Positions 7,377 through 15,910 are shown, numbered from the stretch's first letter. The stretch: DNA of 35,784 nt from Phycisphaerales bacterium (GCA_013140575.1 JABFSN010000102.1:1-35784); one strand, 5' to 3'. A program made the numbers and translations. The notes: generated by a model not told the origin, from the sequence alone.

Positions 7377-8507
7377 GTGCGACGAACCGCATTAATGAAA
7401 CACGCAACGGTATCCGCCATCGCACTGTTGACCGTGGTCCGCATGGCGGCGGCGGATGTGACGGTGCGTGTGGCCGATGCGACAAGCCTGAAGGGGCAGG
7501 GCATCAACCGTCTGGTCGGACATGGTCTTGTCGTGGGATTGAACGGAACCGGAGACGGCGACGATTATGCGGTGACAATGCGGGCATTGGCACAGACGTT
7601 GGGGAATCTGGCCGCGCCGATAAATGCCCTGGAAGAACTGAAAGACACGCGCAACGTAGCATTGGTATTGCTGGACGCCATCGTGCCGGAAAACGGCGCG
7701 CGGGAAGGGGACCGCGTCGACGTACACGTAAGCGCGATCGGCAGCGCCAAGAGCCTGGCCGGCGGAAGACTGGTGGTGACCCCGTTGGTATACGCGGATC
7801 CGCATGTCACGAAGGTGTTCGCGTTCGCGTCGGGTCCGCTGGAGATTGCCGGCGCGAGCACGCCGACGGTGGGACTGATCAATCGCGGTGGGACGATTCA
7901 TGAAGACGTATTGATGGGGTTTACGGCATTCGGCCGGGAGCTGCCGTTCCGTAATAGTTGGATTCAATCCGACGAGCAGTACGTCACGCTGGTGCTGGAC
8001 GAACACCACGCGGGATGGGGACTGGCCGTCGCCATCGCCGAGGCCATCAATGCCGAGTTGAGCCTGGCGGCGGACGTGGAGCGGGTGGCGATGGCGCTCG
8101 ATCCCAAAAACGTGGTGGCGCTGGTTCCGACGTTTCAACGCGGCGACCCGGCTTCGTGGATTCGCGACATAGAAGAGCTAAGCGTGTTGATGCCCGCGGA
8201 AGAGGCCCGCGTGACCGTCGATCGGACGACGGGGACCATTGCGGTTAGCGGCGACGCGCGCATATCCCCGGTGATCGTGTCGCAGAAGGGAATGACCGTA
8301 ATCGTCCGGACGCCGGCAGCGGACGAGCCGCGAATCGAGCAGCGATCATTCGTCGCGGTGGGGACGGACAAGCAGGTGGACGCCAATGTATCCGATCTGC
8401 TGCAAGCGTTAAACCAGTTACAGGTTCCCATCGACGACCGTATCGCAATACTGATGCAGATTCAGAAGGCCGGCAAGTTGCACGCCAAGCTCGTACACCG
8501 GGAGTAG
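7377..8507 (+). CDS. flgI: Flagellar P-ring protein FlgI
   Basis: FlgI builds the periplasmic P ring around the rod in the peptidoglycan layer. The 376-aa product (family about 365-380) has a signal peptide ending M-A-A-A. The mature region has the family hallmarks N-R-L-V-G-x-G-L-V-V-G-L-N-G-T-G-D, R-N-V-A-L-V-L-L-D-A, the L-x-V-x-V-S-A-I-G-S-A-K-S-L-x-G-G-x-L-V-V-T-P-L type stretch, and a C-terminal D-L-L-Q-A-L-N-Q-L. GTG 7377 is favoured because GGGAG ends 6 bases upstream. ATG 7371 directly abuts that element, and ATG 7395 is a further in-frame option. It follows flgH closely, and only two bases separate its stop from the next gene. Confidence 0.93.
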   Translation: MRRTALMKHATVSAIALLTVVRMAAADVTVRVADATSLKGQGINRLVGHGLVVGLNGTGDGDDYAVTMRALAQTLGNLAAPINALEELKDTRNVALVLLDAIVPENGAREGDRVDVHVSAIGSAKSLAGGRLVVTPLVYADPHVTKVFAFASGPLEIAGASTPTVGLINRGGTIHEDVLMGFTAFGRELPFRNSWIQSDEQYVTLVLDEHHAGWGLAVAIAEAINAELSLAADVERVAMALDPKNVVALVPTFQRGDPASWIRDIEELSVLMPAEEARVTVDRTTGTIAVSGDARISPVIVSQKGMTVIVRTPAADEPRIEQRSFVAVGTDKQVDANVSDLLQALNQLQVPIDDRIAILMQIQKAGKLHAKLVHRE

Positions 8508-8509
8508 CG

Positions 8510-8827
8510 ATGAGCGCGACAACGACCATGGCGAATGGTACGACAAGCGACGCCCGACGCGAGGTGTTGGCGAAACTACGCGAGACGATCAATCGCGTGA
8601 CCGGCGCCGTTTTCTATGGGCCGCTGCTGCGGTCGGCGCGGGGCGGATTGAACGACAATGGAATCGGGCGCGGCGGCCGAGGTGAATCCGTGTTTCAGGG
8701 GCAAATGGATCAGATTCTGATTGAGCGGGCAGGCGAGGCGTCCCATCACAATCTGAATGAGCTCCTGTTCGACCGGTTTGCGGCGGTCGCAATCGCGAAT
8801 GGCGCAGAGAGGCGCGAGGCGTCATGA
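8510..8827 (+). CDS. flgJ: Rod-binding protein, FlgJ N-terminal-type, no muramidase domain
   Basis: This 105-aa protein sits exactly where flgJ is found (after flgI, before the hook-associated genes). Its C-terminal half contains the F-x-G-Q-M-D-Q-I-L pattern of the short rod-binding (Rod-binding/FlgJ-N) family, a capping or assembly factor for rod growth. E. coli FlgJ (~313 aa) has a second, peptidoglycan-hydrolase domain that is absent here. Separate hydrolases do that job in many non-gammaproteobacteria. The call rests on position and a weak motif match. GGGAG precedes ATG 8510, and the stop overlaps the next gene as ATGA. Confidence 0.6.
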   Translation: MSATTTMANGTTSDARREVLAKLRETINRVTGAVFYGPLLRSARGGLNDNGIGRGGRGESVFQGQMDQILIERAGEASHHNLNELLFDRFAAVAIANGAERREAS

Positions 8828-9357
8828 CGAGAGTACACTTCAACGGCGGAGCAACGCTCGGCGCCGACGATCTGGCGGCACTGCTGGACCGGATCGCCGT
8901 ATCCTATGCGGCGTTGCACGAATGCCTGGAGGAGAAGCTTGCGTGTCTGCGGTGTGCTGAATTGGAGAACATCGATTCGTTTTTGGGGCGGGAGCGTCTG
9001 CTGGCAGCGCAACTGATCGAGCAGGACGGGATGCGCCGGCGCATCATGGAACAGCTCGGTCGGCCGTATGGCATGTCCGCGGAAAAGGCCCGGGGCATGC
9101 CGGTACGCCGACTGGCCGAGCGGCTGGGCGAGCCGCATTCGAGTCGACTGTGCGCGGCGGCCGACCGTTTGAAAGAGCAAATAGGCAGGACGCAGGCGCT
9201 GGCCGGGATGGTGGAGCGCGTGTCACGGGACGTGCTGGTTCATGTGCGCGAGATGTTCGCGGCCGTTGCCGCGCCGTTCGCCGGTGGCGAGGGATACTGT
9301 CCACGCGGAGCGACGCGGGGGAGTCGTCCCCGCGAATTGTTCGAGGCAGTGGGGTAA
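8824..9357 (+). CDS. flgN: FlgN-like export chaperone for the hook-associated proteins
   Basis: The 177-aa protein is largely helical, with Leu/Glu/Arg-rich heptad-like stretches across residues 10-140. This is typical of FlgN, the cytoplasmic chaperone that delivers FlgK and FlgL to the export gate. Its position immediately before flgK supports the call, since sequence conservation in this family is low. It overlaps the preceding gene as ATGA. The last ~25 residues are of different character (Gly/Arg/Pro/Ser) and are encoded over a 7-bp-stem palindrome at 9314-9334, which suggests the reading frame was extended by a repeat-like insertion. Confidence 0.65.
   Translation: MTRVHFNGGATLGADDLAALLDRIAVSYAALHECLEEKLACLRCAELENIDSFLGRERLLAAQLIEQDGMRRRIMEQLGRPYGMSAEKARGMPVRRLAERLGEPHSSRLCAAADRLKEQIGRTQALAGMVERVSRDVLVHVREMFAAVAAPFAGGEGYCPRGATRGSRPRELFEAVG
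9314..9334. repeat. Palindrome inside the 3' end of flgN
   Basis: CGCGGGG (9314-9320) and CCCCGCG (9328-9334) are a perfect 7-bp inverted repeat around GAGTCGT. A related sequence, GGGGA-ATCG-TCCCC, lies at 14266-14279 before the flagellin gene. The hairpin is 28 bases upstream of the flgK start and could affect flgN/flgK coupling. Confidence 0.45.
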
Positions 9358-9362
9358 GCGGC

Positions 9363-11090
9363 ATGGGACTGATCAATACGGCGTTGCAGGTCGGACGAAG
9401 CGCGCTTTTGACGTATCAAAGTGCGTTGCAAATAGTCGGCACGAACATTTCGAACGCCGGCAGTCCGGATTATACACGCCAGACGCCGGGATTGGCGCCG
9501 ATAAGCGGACCGCCGCTGCCGGAGGGAATGCGGCCCGGCGCCGGGGTGGCGTTGACATCGCTGAAGCGCAGTCTGGATGAATCACTGGAGAATCGCGTGC
9601 GGACGGCCATCGGAGACACGGAGTCGAGCGTGACGCGGCGACAAGCGATGACCGCAGTAGAAAACGTGTTTGATCCGCTCGTCGGCGCGCAATTGTCCGA
9701 GCGGCTAAGCGAGTTTTTCAACGGAATGAGTCAGCTGCAAAATGACCCCAGCGATTTGTCGACCCGGCAGTTGACCATCGCCGCCGGTACAGCACTGTCC
9801 GACACGCTACGGCAGATGCGGTCGTCACTGGTGGAAGCGGGGACGAATCTGAATGGGGAGATTGCCGGGCGGGTGGAGACGGCCAACGCACTGGCTGGGC
9901 GGGTTGCGGAGTTAAACGGCGCAATCGTCTCGGCGGAATCGGCGGGCTCGCCGGCCAACGCATTGCGCGATCAGCGGGACGCGGCCCTGCGCGGACTGGC
10001 CGAGATCGTGGACGTCCGTGTTCGGCCGCAGGGCAACGGGTCGTTTAACGTCTACGTGGGCAACGAGAGCCTGGTCGAAAGCGGCGTGTCCCGCGGGCTG
10101 AGGACGACGACGCGTCTAGACGGTGCGTTTGCTCGTGACGAGGTCGTGTTTGCAGACAACGGAGCGCAAGTGGCCATACACGGGGGGCAATTGCAGGGGT
10201 TAATCGCCGCGCGCGACCAGGACGCATTCGGGCGGCTGCAACAGGTCGACGAACTGGCGGCCGGGATCATATTTGAGGTGAACCGCGTACACAGTGATGG
10301 ACAGGGTGTGTCCGGGTATTCCGAACTAATCTCGTCGTACGCGGTGGCAGATACAGAGGCAGCATTGAATTCGGTCGAGGCAGGGCTGTCGTTCCAGCCT
10401 GTGAACGGCAGCTTTTACGTGGCCGTGCGGGATACGACGACGGGCGGGCTGCGCAGTTATCAGGTGCAAGTGGACCTGGACGGCGTGAATGATGATACAA
10501 CGCTGACGTCGTTGATCGAGGATTTGAATGATCACGTGCCCGAATTGACCGCGTCACTGACTGTAGACAATCGTCTCGAATTGACGGCCGATGCCGGTCA
10601 GGAGATTCTGTTCGGTTTCGACGGTCAGTCGCAGCGGGCGGATACGTCCGGTCTGTTGACAGCGCTCGGCGTCAACACGTTGTTCGACGGCACAGATGCG
10701 ACAAACATAGCGGTGCGCGACCAGTTGGTCGATCAGCCGTTGCTGTTGGCCGCGGCGTCGGTGGCGATCACGGGAGACGGGGCCAATGCGGGCCGATTGG
10801 CCAATGTCGGACAGTCGACGAGTGAGTTGTTGAACGGCGCGTCTATCGTGGATTTCTATGGTGCGGTGGCCGGCGAGGTCGGTGTGTCTATTTCAATCGC
10901 CGTGCGTGACGTGGACGCGAATAGCACCGTTCTGGACGCGTTGCAGGCGCAGAAAGAGAACATCAGCGGCGTCAGTCTGGACGAGGAGGCAATCGAGCTC
11001 TTGAAATTTGAGCGAGCGTTTCAAGGTGCGGCGCGCTACGTGAGCGTCGTGGATCGTCTGGCGGGCGAATTGATCGCGTTGCTGCAGTAG
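9363..11090 (+). CDS. flgK: Hook-filament junction protein FlgK (HAP1)
   Basis: The 575-aa protein forms the first junction layer between hook and filament. The N-terminus has L-x-x-x-Q-S-A-L-Q-I-V-G-T-N-I-S-N-A-x-x-x-D-Y-T-R-Q, the FlgK version of the axial-protein N-terminal helix. Next come the F-F-N-G-M-S-Q-L-Q-N-D-P-S motif (about residues 118-130) and a D0/D1 coiled-coil region. The middle (about 325-470) contains a Flagellin_IN-like insertion. The end has S-G-V-S-L-D-E-E-A-I-E-L-L-K-F-E-R-A-F-Q-, the FlgE/FlgK C-terminal signature. ATG 9363 is the correct start because upstream in-frame codons read antiphase to flgN. Spacing from flgN is 5 bases. Confidence 0.93.
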   Translation: MGLINTALQVGRSALLTYQSALQIVGTNISNAGSPDYTRQTPGLAPISGPPLPEGMRPGAGVALTSLKRSLDESLENRVRTAIGDTESSVTRRQAMTAVENVFDPLVGAQLSERLSEFFNGMSQLQNDPSDLSTRQLTIAAGTALSDTLRQMRSSLVEAGTNLNGEIAGRVETANALAGRVAELNGAIVSAESAGSPANALRDQRDAALRGLAEIVDVRVRPQGNGSFNVYVGNESLVESGVSRGLRTTTRLDGAFARDEVVFADNGAQVAIHGGQLQGLIAARDQDAFGRLQQVDELAAGIIFEVNRVHSDGQGVSGYSELISSYAVADTEAALNSVEAGLSFQPVNGSFYVAVRDTTTGGLRSYQVQVDLDGVNDDTTLTSLIEDLNDHVPELTASLTVDNRLELTADAGQEILFGFDGQSQRADTSGLLTALGVNTLFDGTDATNIAVRDQLVDQPLLLAAASVAITGDGANAGRLANVGQSTSELLNGASIVDFYGAVAGEVGVSISIAVRDVDANSTVLDALQAQKENISGVSLDEEAIELLKFERAFQGAARYVSVVDRLAGELIALLQ

Positions 11091-11127
11091 GCGGCGGAGT
11101 GCGGACGGCGCACAGGGATTAGACGTC

Positions 11128-13062
11128 ATGGCCGTATCACCGATTAATGTCACACGTGTGTCGCACAATCTGCGGACGATGTCGCTGTTGCAATCGTTGC
11201 GGCAGAACACGACCGATCTGTTCAATCGTCAGACGCAGTTGGCGACCGGACGGCGGTTCAACAGCATCGGCGAAGACCCGGTGGGGGCGGCGCAGGCGCT
11301 GCGTCTGCGGCAGTCGTTGGGGCGGCAGGATCAGATTCTGGACAACCTCCGGCATGCCGATTTGATGCTGACCGCGTCGGACGACGCGTTGACCGAGGTC
11401 AACTCGCTGCTGGCGGAGGCCCAGGCGATCGGTGCGTCGAGCATCGGCGCCCAGGCCGGCCCCGACGAGCGGGTGGCGAATGCGTCGTTGATCGCGTCAA
11501 TCCGCGAGCGGCTGATGGCGGTCGGCAATACGCAGGTGCAGGGGCGTTATCTGTTCGCGGGCCGCGACACGCAGACGACGCCGTATGTGTCGGCGCTGGG
11601 CGGGGTCGCCTACGTCGGCGATACGGGCGAACAGTTCACGCAGGTGTCGGAATCGGAGCAGGGCAGTTTCAGCGTGCCGGGACAGCGTCTGTTCGGGGGA
11701 TTCGGCACCGCGATCATCAGCACGCGCGATCTGGAACCAGAATTGACGGAAGACACGCGTCTGGAAGACGTAGGCGGGGCCACGGGGCAGGGAATCCGAA
11801 GAGGGACGATCATCATCGGGGACGCGGCCGGCGCGTCGATGCAGGTCGACCTGTCGCACGCCGACACGGTGGGCGACGTGATCGACATGGTCAACGACGC
11901 CGCGGATCAACTGGGATTGGGGTCTCCGGTGCAACTGGACGGCGGCGGTCTATCAGTGACAGGTAGCGGCATCAACATCCGCGACACGAGCACGGGCCAG
12001 ACGGCATCGGACCTGGGAATCGTCGTGTCCGCGGACGATCCGCTCGCGGCCGTCGCACCTGATTTGACGCCGCGGCTGACGCCGAATTCGCCCATCGGAA
12101 GCCTGAACGCCGGGGTGGGCGCGACGCTGGAGGACGGGTTCCGCATCACGGTCGGTCCGCGAACGGTGACCATCGATCTGGACGAGGTTGAGACGGTGCA
12201 GGACGTGCTGAACAAGATCAACACGGCCGGCGTGTTCGTGACCGCGCGGATCAATGACGCGGGCACGGCCATCGAGATTACCAGTCGCCTGGCGGGCGTG
12301 GCCATGAGCATCAGCGAGAACGGGGGCACGACGGCGGCGGAGCTGGGCATTCTGACGTTCGCCCCGGACACGCCGGTGGCGATGCTGAATTCCGGGAGGG
12401 GTTTGGAAACGGTGGAGGGCGAGCCGGACCTGATGATCGCGGCGAGCAATGGGGACACGGTGGAGGTGAATCTGGACGGGGTCGAAACGCTGGGCGACGT
12501 GGTGGAAATGATCAATCAGGCCGCGGAGGACGCGGGGGTCACGATCGAGGCGGGCTTCAGCGAAGACACGAACGGCATCGTCATCACCGATTCCACGGGG
12601 GGGGCGGGACGATTGACGGTGACGCGGGCCAGCATCCAGTCGTTCGCGGTGGACGATCTGGGTCTGAACAAGACGGCGGCGGAGGGCGAGGAGTTCATTG
12701 TCAGCGACGACGTGGCCGTCGTGCGCCCCGACGGGTTGTTCACGGCGCTGATCGATCTGGAGACGGCGCTGGCGTCGAACGACGAGCGCGGCATCACCGA
12801 CGCGACCGGCCGATTGCAGACGGTGGCCGACGACATCACCCGCGAGCACGGCGTGGTCGGGTCGCGGGCGCGGTCGATGAGCGAGCGGGTGGAGCAGACG
12901 GAAAACGCGGTGACCGCATCGCAGGCGCTGCTGTCGGACATCGAGGACCTGGATTACACGGAAGCGGTGACGCGATTCCAGCAGGCGCAGACGGCGCTGC
13001 AGGCCAATTTGTTGTCCGGTTCGCAACTGTTGAATCTGTCGTTGTTGGATTTTCTGGGATAA
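11128..13062 (+). CDS. flgL: Hook-filament junction protein FlgL (HAP3), enlarged with three internal repeats
   Basis: FlgL is the second junction protein and is related to flagellin. The N-terminus (V-S-H-N-L-R-T-M-S-L-L-Q-S, then R-Q-T-Q-L-A-T-G-R-R-F-N-S-I-G-E-D-P) and the C-terminus (L-x-D-x-D-Y-T-E-A-V-T-R-F-Q-Q-A-Q-T-A-L-Q-) are typical. At 644 aa it is about twice the usual length of 300-400. The excess is an insertion at about residues 215-515 made of three ~90-residue Flagellin_IN-like units (215-300, 320-410, 417-515). Each has a beta-strand, a D-V-x-x-x-I-N/V-N helix and an I-T-S/T-D-S ending. These should project from the junction surface. It is probably the last gene of the sigma-54 operon, 37 bases after flgK. 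Confidence 0.92.
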   Translation: MAVSPINVTRVSHNLRTMSLLQSLRQNTTDLFNRQTQLATGRRFNSIGEDPVGAAQALRLRQSLGRQDQILDNLRHADLMLTASDDALTEVNSLLAEAQAIGASSIGAQAGPDERVANASLIASIRERLMAVGNTQVQGRYLFAGRDTQTTPYVSALGGVAYVGDTGEQFTQVSESEQGSFSVPGQRLFGGFGTAIISTRDLEPELTEDTRLEDVGGATGQGIRRGTIIIGDAAGASMQVDLSHADTVGDVIDMVNDAADQLGLGSPVQLDGGGLSVTGSGINIRDTSTGQTASDLGIVVSADDPLAAVAPDLTPRLTPNSPIGSLNAGVGATLEDGFRITVGPRTVTIDLDEVETVQDVLNKINTAGVFVTARINDAGTAIEITSRLAGVAMSISENGGTTAAELGILTFAPDTPVAMLNSGRGLETVEGEPDLMIAASNGDTVEVNLDGVETLGDVVEMINQAAEDAGVTIEAGFSEDTNGIVITDSTGGAGRLTVTRASIQSFAVDDLGLNKTAAEGEEFIVSDDVAVVRPDGLFTALIDLETALASNDERGITDATGRLQTVADDITREHGVVGSRARSMSERVEQTENAVTASQALLSDIEDLDYTEAVTRFQQAQTALQANLLSGSQLLNLSLLDFLG

Positions 13063-13176
13063 CGGTGTGAATCGAAATACCCACGATTTCTGGGGAGAGC
13101 GGGCGCTCGACGATCGGACGCGTGGTCCGTCGATCGATCGGGCGAAACCGTCGCCCGGGCGGAGACCCGGGGTTGG

Positions 13177-13200
13177 GAGGCGCGGGCGCCTCGCAATTTT
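13177..13200 (+). terminator. Possible intrinsic terminator after flgL
   Basis: GAGGCG (13177-13182) and CGCCTC (13187-13192) form a perfect 6-bp stem with a CGGG loop. Four bases later there is a short T run. It is weaker than the other two terminators, but its place between flgL and fliW suits the end of the long operon. Confidence 0.4.
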
Positions 13201-13320
13201 CGCGTCGCGTTCACCACACGAAGACCCATCGGGGTCCGCGTGGGGTGCGGGGGTCGGTCGGATGGACGACCGGCGCGCGACGTGGATCGACGAAGAAGGA
13301 ACGACCACGGGAGTGTGGCG

Positions 13321-13770
13321 ATGATCATTGAAACGTCGCGATTCGGGCCGCTGGAGGTGGACGGCGACCGGCTGATCACCTTCGAACGGGGCATTTTGGG
13401 TTTCCCCGATGAGCAGCGGTACGCCCTGATCCAGACGGGCGAGCAGAGTGCGTTCTACTGGATGCAGGCGGTCGATCGCGAGGACCTCGCGTTCGTGGTG
13501 TGCGACCCGCGGATGTTCGTCCCGGATTATCGCGTGCCGGTCAAAACCGACGATCTGGCGATGATCGGCGTCGACGATCCCGACCAGGCCCAGGTGTTCA
13601 TCATTGTCAACAAGATCGATGACGTGCTGACCGGGAACCTGCAGGGTCCGGTGGTCATCAACGTGCGGACCCGCGCGGGACGCCAACTCGTGCTTTCCGA
13701 CCGGAAATTCTCGACCCGGCACCCGCTGATCCGGCTGCCGAAGGAGAAGGCCATGAGCCGAACCGCCTGA
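13321..13770 (+). CDS. fliW: Flagellar assembly factor FliW, CsrA antagonist
   Basis: The 149-aa product (family 130-160) carries the FliW pattern I[18 protein letters not shown] near the N-terminus. It also has F-Y-W-M-Q-A-V-D-x-x-D-L-A-F-V-V-x-D-P, and the C-terminal [11 protein letters not shown] and R-H-P-L-I-R-L. In Bacillus and Campylobacter, FliW binds flagellin; when flagellin is exported, free FliW binds CsrA and relieves repression of flagellin translation. Here fliW, csrA and the flagellin gene are adjacent and in the same direction, so the same switch is likely. GGGAG lies about 8 bases before ATG 13321. Confidence 0.92.
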   Translation: MIIETSRFGPLEVDGDRLITFERGILGFPDEQRYALIQTGEQSAFYWMQAVDREDLAFVVCDPRMFVPDYRVPVKTDDLAMIGVDDPDQAQVFIIVNKIDDVLTGNLQGPVVINVRTRAGRQLVLSDRKFSTRHPLIRLPKEKAMSRTA

Positions 13771-13970
13771 ACCCCCGGCGCTGGCGACACGGTTCGCCGT
13801 TCGGTTATCATGCTCGCGCGAAACGGAGCACGCCGAACGGCCGGACGGTCGCCCGACCGGTCCGCGTGTCCGCCCGCCCGTCACGAATCGACGCCCTGCG
13901 TCGCCGTGCGGAAGGGAAACGGGCACGCGGGTTTCACCGAGCATCGGCACAGCCGAGGAAGGAGCCGAGG

Positions 13971-14225
13971 ATGTTGGTGCTGTCCAGGCAACGCGATGAA
14001 TCGATCATGATCGGCGATAACATCGAGATCACGATCGTGGATATACGCGGCGACAAGGTGCGTCTTGGAATCGCGGCCCCCACCGAGGTTCCCGTGCATC
14101 GCAAGGAAGTTTACGAAGCGATCAAACGGGAGAACCTGTCGGCCGCCGCGATGAAACCCGACGACCTGACCAACGCCGCCGAGCGCGATGCGTCCGATCG
14201 GAACCGGAAACGCGACGCTCGCTAG
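13971..14225 (+). CDS. csrA: Carbon storage / translational regulator CsrA
   Basis: The 84-aa product begins [15 protein letters not shown], the invariant first strand of CsrA. It includes G-D-K-V-R-L-G-I-x-A-P and the second RNA-contact strand P-V-H-R-K-E-V-Y. These residues build the two GGA-binding faces of the homodimer. The C-terminal ~25 residues are a polar tail, longer than in E. coli (61 aa). CsrA binds GGA motifs over ribosome-binding sites and blocks translation. Its own leader has two GGA motifs (AGGAAGGAG, 13955-13963) close to the ATG, so it may be autoregulated. It lies between fliW and the flagellin gene. Confidence 0.95.
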   Translation: MLVLSRQRDESIMIGDNIEITIVDIRGDKVRLGIAAPTEVPVHRKEVYEAIKRENLSAAAMKPDDLTNAAERDASDRNRKRDAR

Positions 14226-14242
14226 CTCGTCGAGAATCAGGA

Positions 14243-14265
14243 GTCGCCGCACGGATCGCGGCGAC
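14243..14265 (+). promoter_or_regulatory. Predicted CsrA-binding stem-loop in the flagellin leader
   Basis: GTCGCCGC (14243-14250) and GCGGCGAC (14258-14265) form a perfect 8-bp stem. The 7-base loop reads ACGGATC, which places GGA (14253-14255) in a hairpin loop with the flanking A and T of the CsrA consensus. Further GGA motifs lie at 14240-14242 and 14268-14270, and two overlap the flagellin ribosome-binding site. A CsrA dimer could bridge the loop site and the ribosome-binding site about 95 bases away. CsrA binding is inference from motif, structure and gene context. Confidence 0.6.
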
Positions 14266-14279
14266 GGGGAATCGTCCCC
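14266..14279 (+). promoter_or_regulatory. Second small hairpin in the flagellin leader
   Basis: GGGGA (14266-14270) pairs with TCCCC (14275-14279) around ATCG. It abuts the CsrA-type stem-loop and hides one GGA motif in its stem. It resembles the palindrome at 9314-9334, so it could instead be a short interspersed repeat. Confidence 0.35.
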
Positions 14280-14345
14280 AGCGAACATACGCCCACGCGC
14301 CGCCCGTTGCGTTCAAGCGCCGCGCGCCGCGTGCGTGAATCAATC

Positions 14346-14355
14346 AGGGAGGATT
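14346..14355 (+). promoter_or_regulatory. Flagellin ribosome-binding site overlapping CsrA motifs
   Basis: AGGGAGGATT contains a strong Shine-Dalgarno sequence (GGAGG, 14348-14352), 7 bases before ATG 14360. It has two overlapping GGA motifs (14348-14350 and 14351-14353). CsrA bound here would exclude the ribosome. This site also settles the start: TTG 14354 lies within the element and is not used. Confidence 0.6.
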
Positions 14356-14359
14356 GAAC

Positions 14360-15832
14360 ATGAGCCGAATCAATTCGAACATCCCGGCCGTCACCGCCGG
14401 GTTTCAACTCGCGCGAAACCAAAACGCATTGTCGACGTCGTTGGAGCGGCTGTCCAGCGGATTGCGGATTAACCGCGGGGCCGACAACCCCGCCGGTTTG
14501 ATCGTGTCCGAACGGCTGCGGGCGGAAATCTCCGCGGTCGGGCAGGCCATCGACAATTCCCACCGGGCGATCAACGTGATCGCCACGACCGAGTCGGGCC
14601 TCGACGGGGTATCCACCCTCTTGAACGACATTCAGGCGCTGGTGGTGGAGGCCGCCAACTCCGGCGCTTTTTCCGACGACGAAGTGCAGGCCAATCAGCA
14701 GCAAATCGACTCGGCGATCGATTCGATCAGCCGCATCGCCAACACGGCGACGTTCGCGGGCAAGAAGCTGTTGGACGGCGGTCTCGACTACGTGACCAGC
14801 GGCGTCAATACCACGCTTCTGGCCGATGTTGGTGTTCTGGAGGCCAACTTCGGCGACCGGCCGTACATTCCCGTGGACGTATCCGTTTCACAATCGGCGT
14901 TGCAGGCCGAACTCCATTTCGCCGCCAGCGCCATCGGGAACCAATCGATCAGCATCGACATCCAGGGCGCGGCCGGCATCATCACCCTGACGTTCCCGGC
15001 CTCGACCACGACCAACGAAATGGTCACGCAGATCAACGGCGTGTCCGACGCCACCGGCGTGATCGCCTCGGCCAACGGGTATACCGTGGGCGGTCCGGCG
15101 CTGACCGCGTCGGGCGTGGTGCTGATGAGCGAGCGCTACGGCTCCAAGGCGTTCGTCAGCGTCAGCGTGCTGCAGAACAGCGCTCCGTTCTTCCTGCAGG
15201 ACCGCGCCGGCGTCACCGTGGACGGCACGGTCGGCGGCGGGCGCCGCGAGGGCCGGGACGCGGCCGCGACCATCAACGGAGCGGCCACCGTGGGCGACGG
15301 GCTGAAGCTTAAGCTTTCCTCCTTCCTGCTGGATCTGGACATTGTGCTGGACACCAGCTTCGGCGCGCAGACCACCTCGTTCGCGATTACCGACGGCGGC
15401 TCGCTCTACCAGTTGGGACCGCGGGTCAATGTCAGTCAGCAGGAGAGCATCGGGGTCAAGTCCATGCAGGCCAACAAGCTCGGCAACCGCGTCGTCGGGT
15501 TCCTGTCCGAGTTGCAAAGCGGCGGTCCCAAGGCGCTGCGCACCGGGAACTTCAACGGCGCGTCCGAAGTGCTGGACGAGGTCATCACCCAGGTGGCCGT
15601 CCTCCGCGGGCGGCTGGGGGCGTTCGAGCGTAACAAGCTGCAACCCAACATCAGCCAGTTGCAGATCGCGGTGGAGAACCTGACATCGTCGGAGTCGATC
15701 ATCCGCGACACCGACTTCGCGCAGGAAACCACGGAATTGACGCGTGCGCAGATTCTGGTGCAATCCAGCACCAGCGTCCTGGCCATCGCCAACGCCCAGC
15801 AGCAAAACGTGCTGTCGCTGCTCGGCGGATAG
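14360..15832 (+). CDS. fliC: Flagellin, filament subunit
   Basis: The 490-aa protein is the polymerising subunit of the filament. The N-terminal D0/D1 region contains the flagellin landmark L-E-R-L-S-S-G-L-R-I-N-x-G-x-D-N-P-A-G-L (about residues 29-48). The C-terminal D1/D0 region has A-V-E-N-L-T-S-S-E-S-I-I-R-D-T-D-F-A-Q-E-T and ends in the conserved Q-x-L-V-Q-x-x-x-x-V-L-A-I-A-N-x-Q-Q-Q-N-V-L-S-L-L. The central ~200 residues (about 165-370) are variable, with a Flagellin_IN-like unit around 195-275 and a Gly/Arg-rich turn near 295. Neither fliD nor fliS follows, which differs from many flagellin loci. Regulation by FliW-CsrA is predicted from the leader, and a strong terminator follows. Confidence 0.95.
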   Translation: MSRINSNIPAVTAGFQLARNQNALSTSLERLSSGLRINRGADNPAGLIVSERLRAEISAVGQAIDNSHRAINVIATTESGLDGVSTLLNDIQALVVEAANSGAFSDDEVQANQQQIDSAIDSISRIANTATFAGKKLLDGGLDYVTSGVNTTLLADVGVLEANFGDRPYIPVDVSVSQSALQAELHFAASAIGNQSISIDIQGAAGIITLTFPASTTTNEMVTQINGVSDATGVIASANGYTVGGPALTASGVVLMSERYGSKAFVSVSVLQNSAPFFLQDRAGVTVDGTVGGGRREGRDAAATINGAATVGDGLKLKLSSFLLDLDIVLDTSFGAQTTSFAITDGGSLYQLGPRVNVSQQESIGVKSMQANKLGNRVVGFLSELQSGGPKALRTGNFNGASEVLDEVITQVAVLRGRLGAFERNKLQPNISQLQIAVENLTSSESIIRDTDFAQETTELTRAQILVQSSTSVLAIANAQQQNVLSLLGG

Positions 15833-15875
15833 GATCTGAGCAAAGCTTCGGAAGTCAGCAGGTAGTCCAATATGA

Positions 15876-15910
15876 CGGGCATCGGTCACAGCACGACCGG
15901 TGCCCGTTTT
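15876..15910 (+). terminator. Rho-independent terminator after the flagellin gene
   Basis: A 12-bp stem (15876-15887 with 15895-15906, one T-G pair) and a 7-base loop are followed by TTTT. It closes the fliW-csrA-flagellin block. Confidence 0.88.

Noticed and set aside
11953-13950. Long minus-strand frame (665 codons) opposite flgL and fliW
   Set aside because: It is antisense to two well-recognised genes and its translation is rich in Arg, His, Pro and Gln, as shadow frames are in GC-rich DNA.
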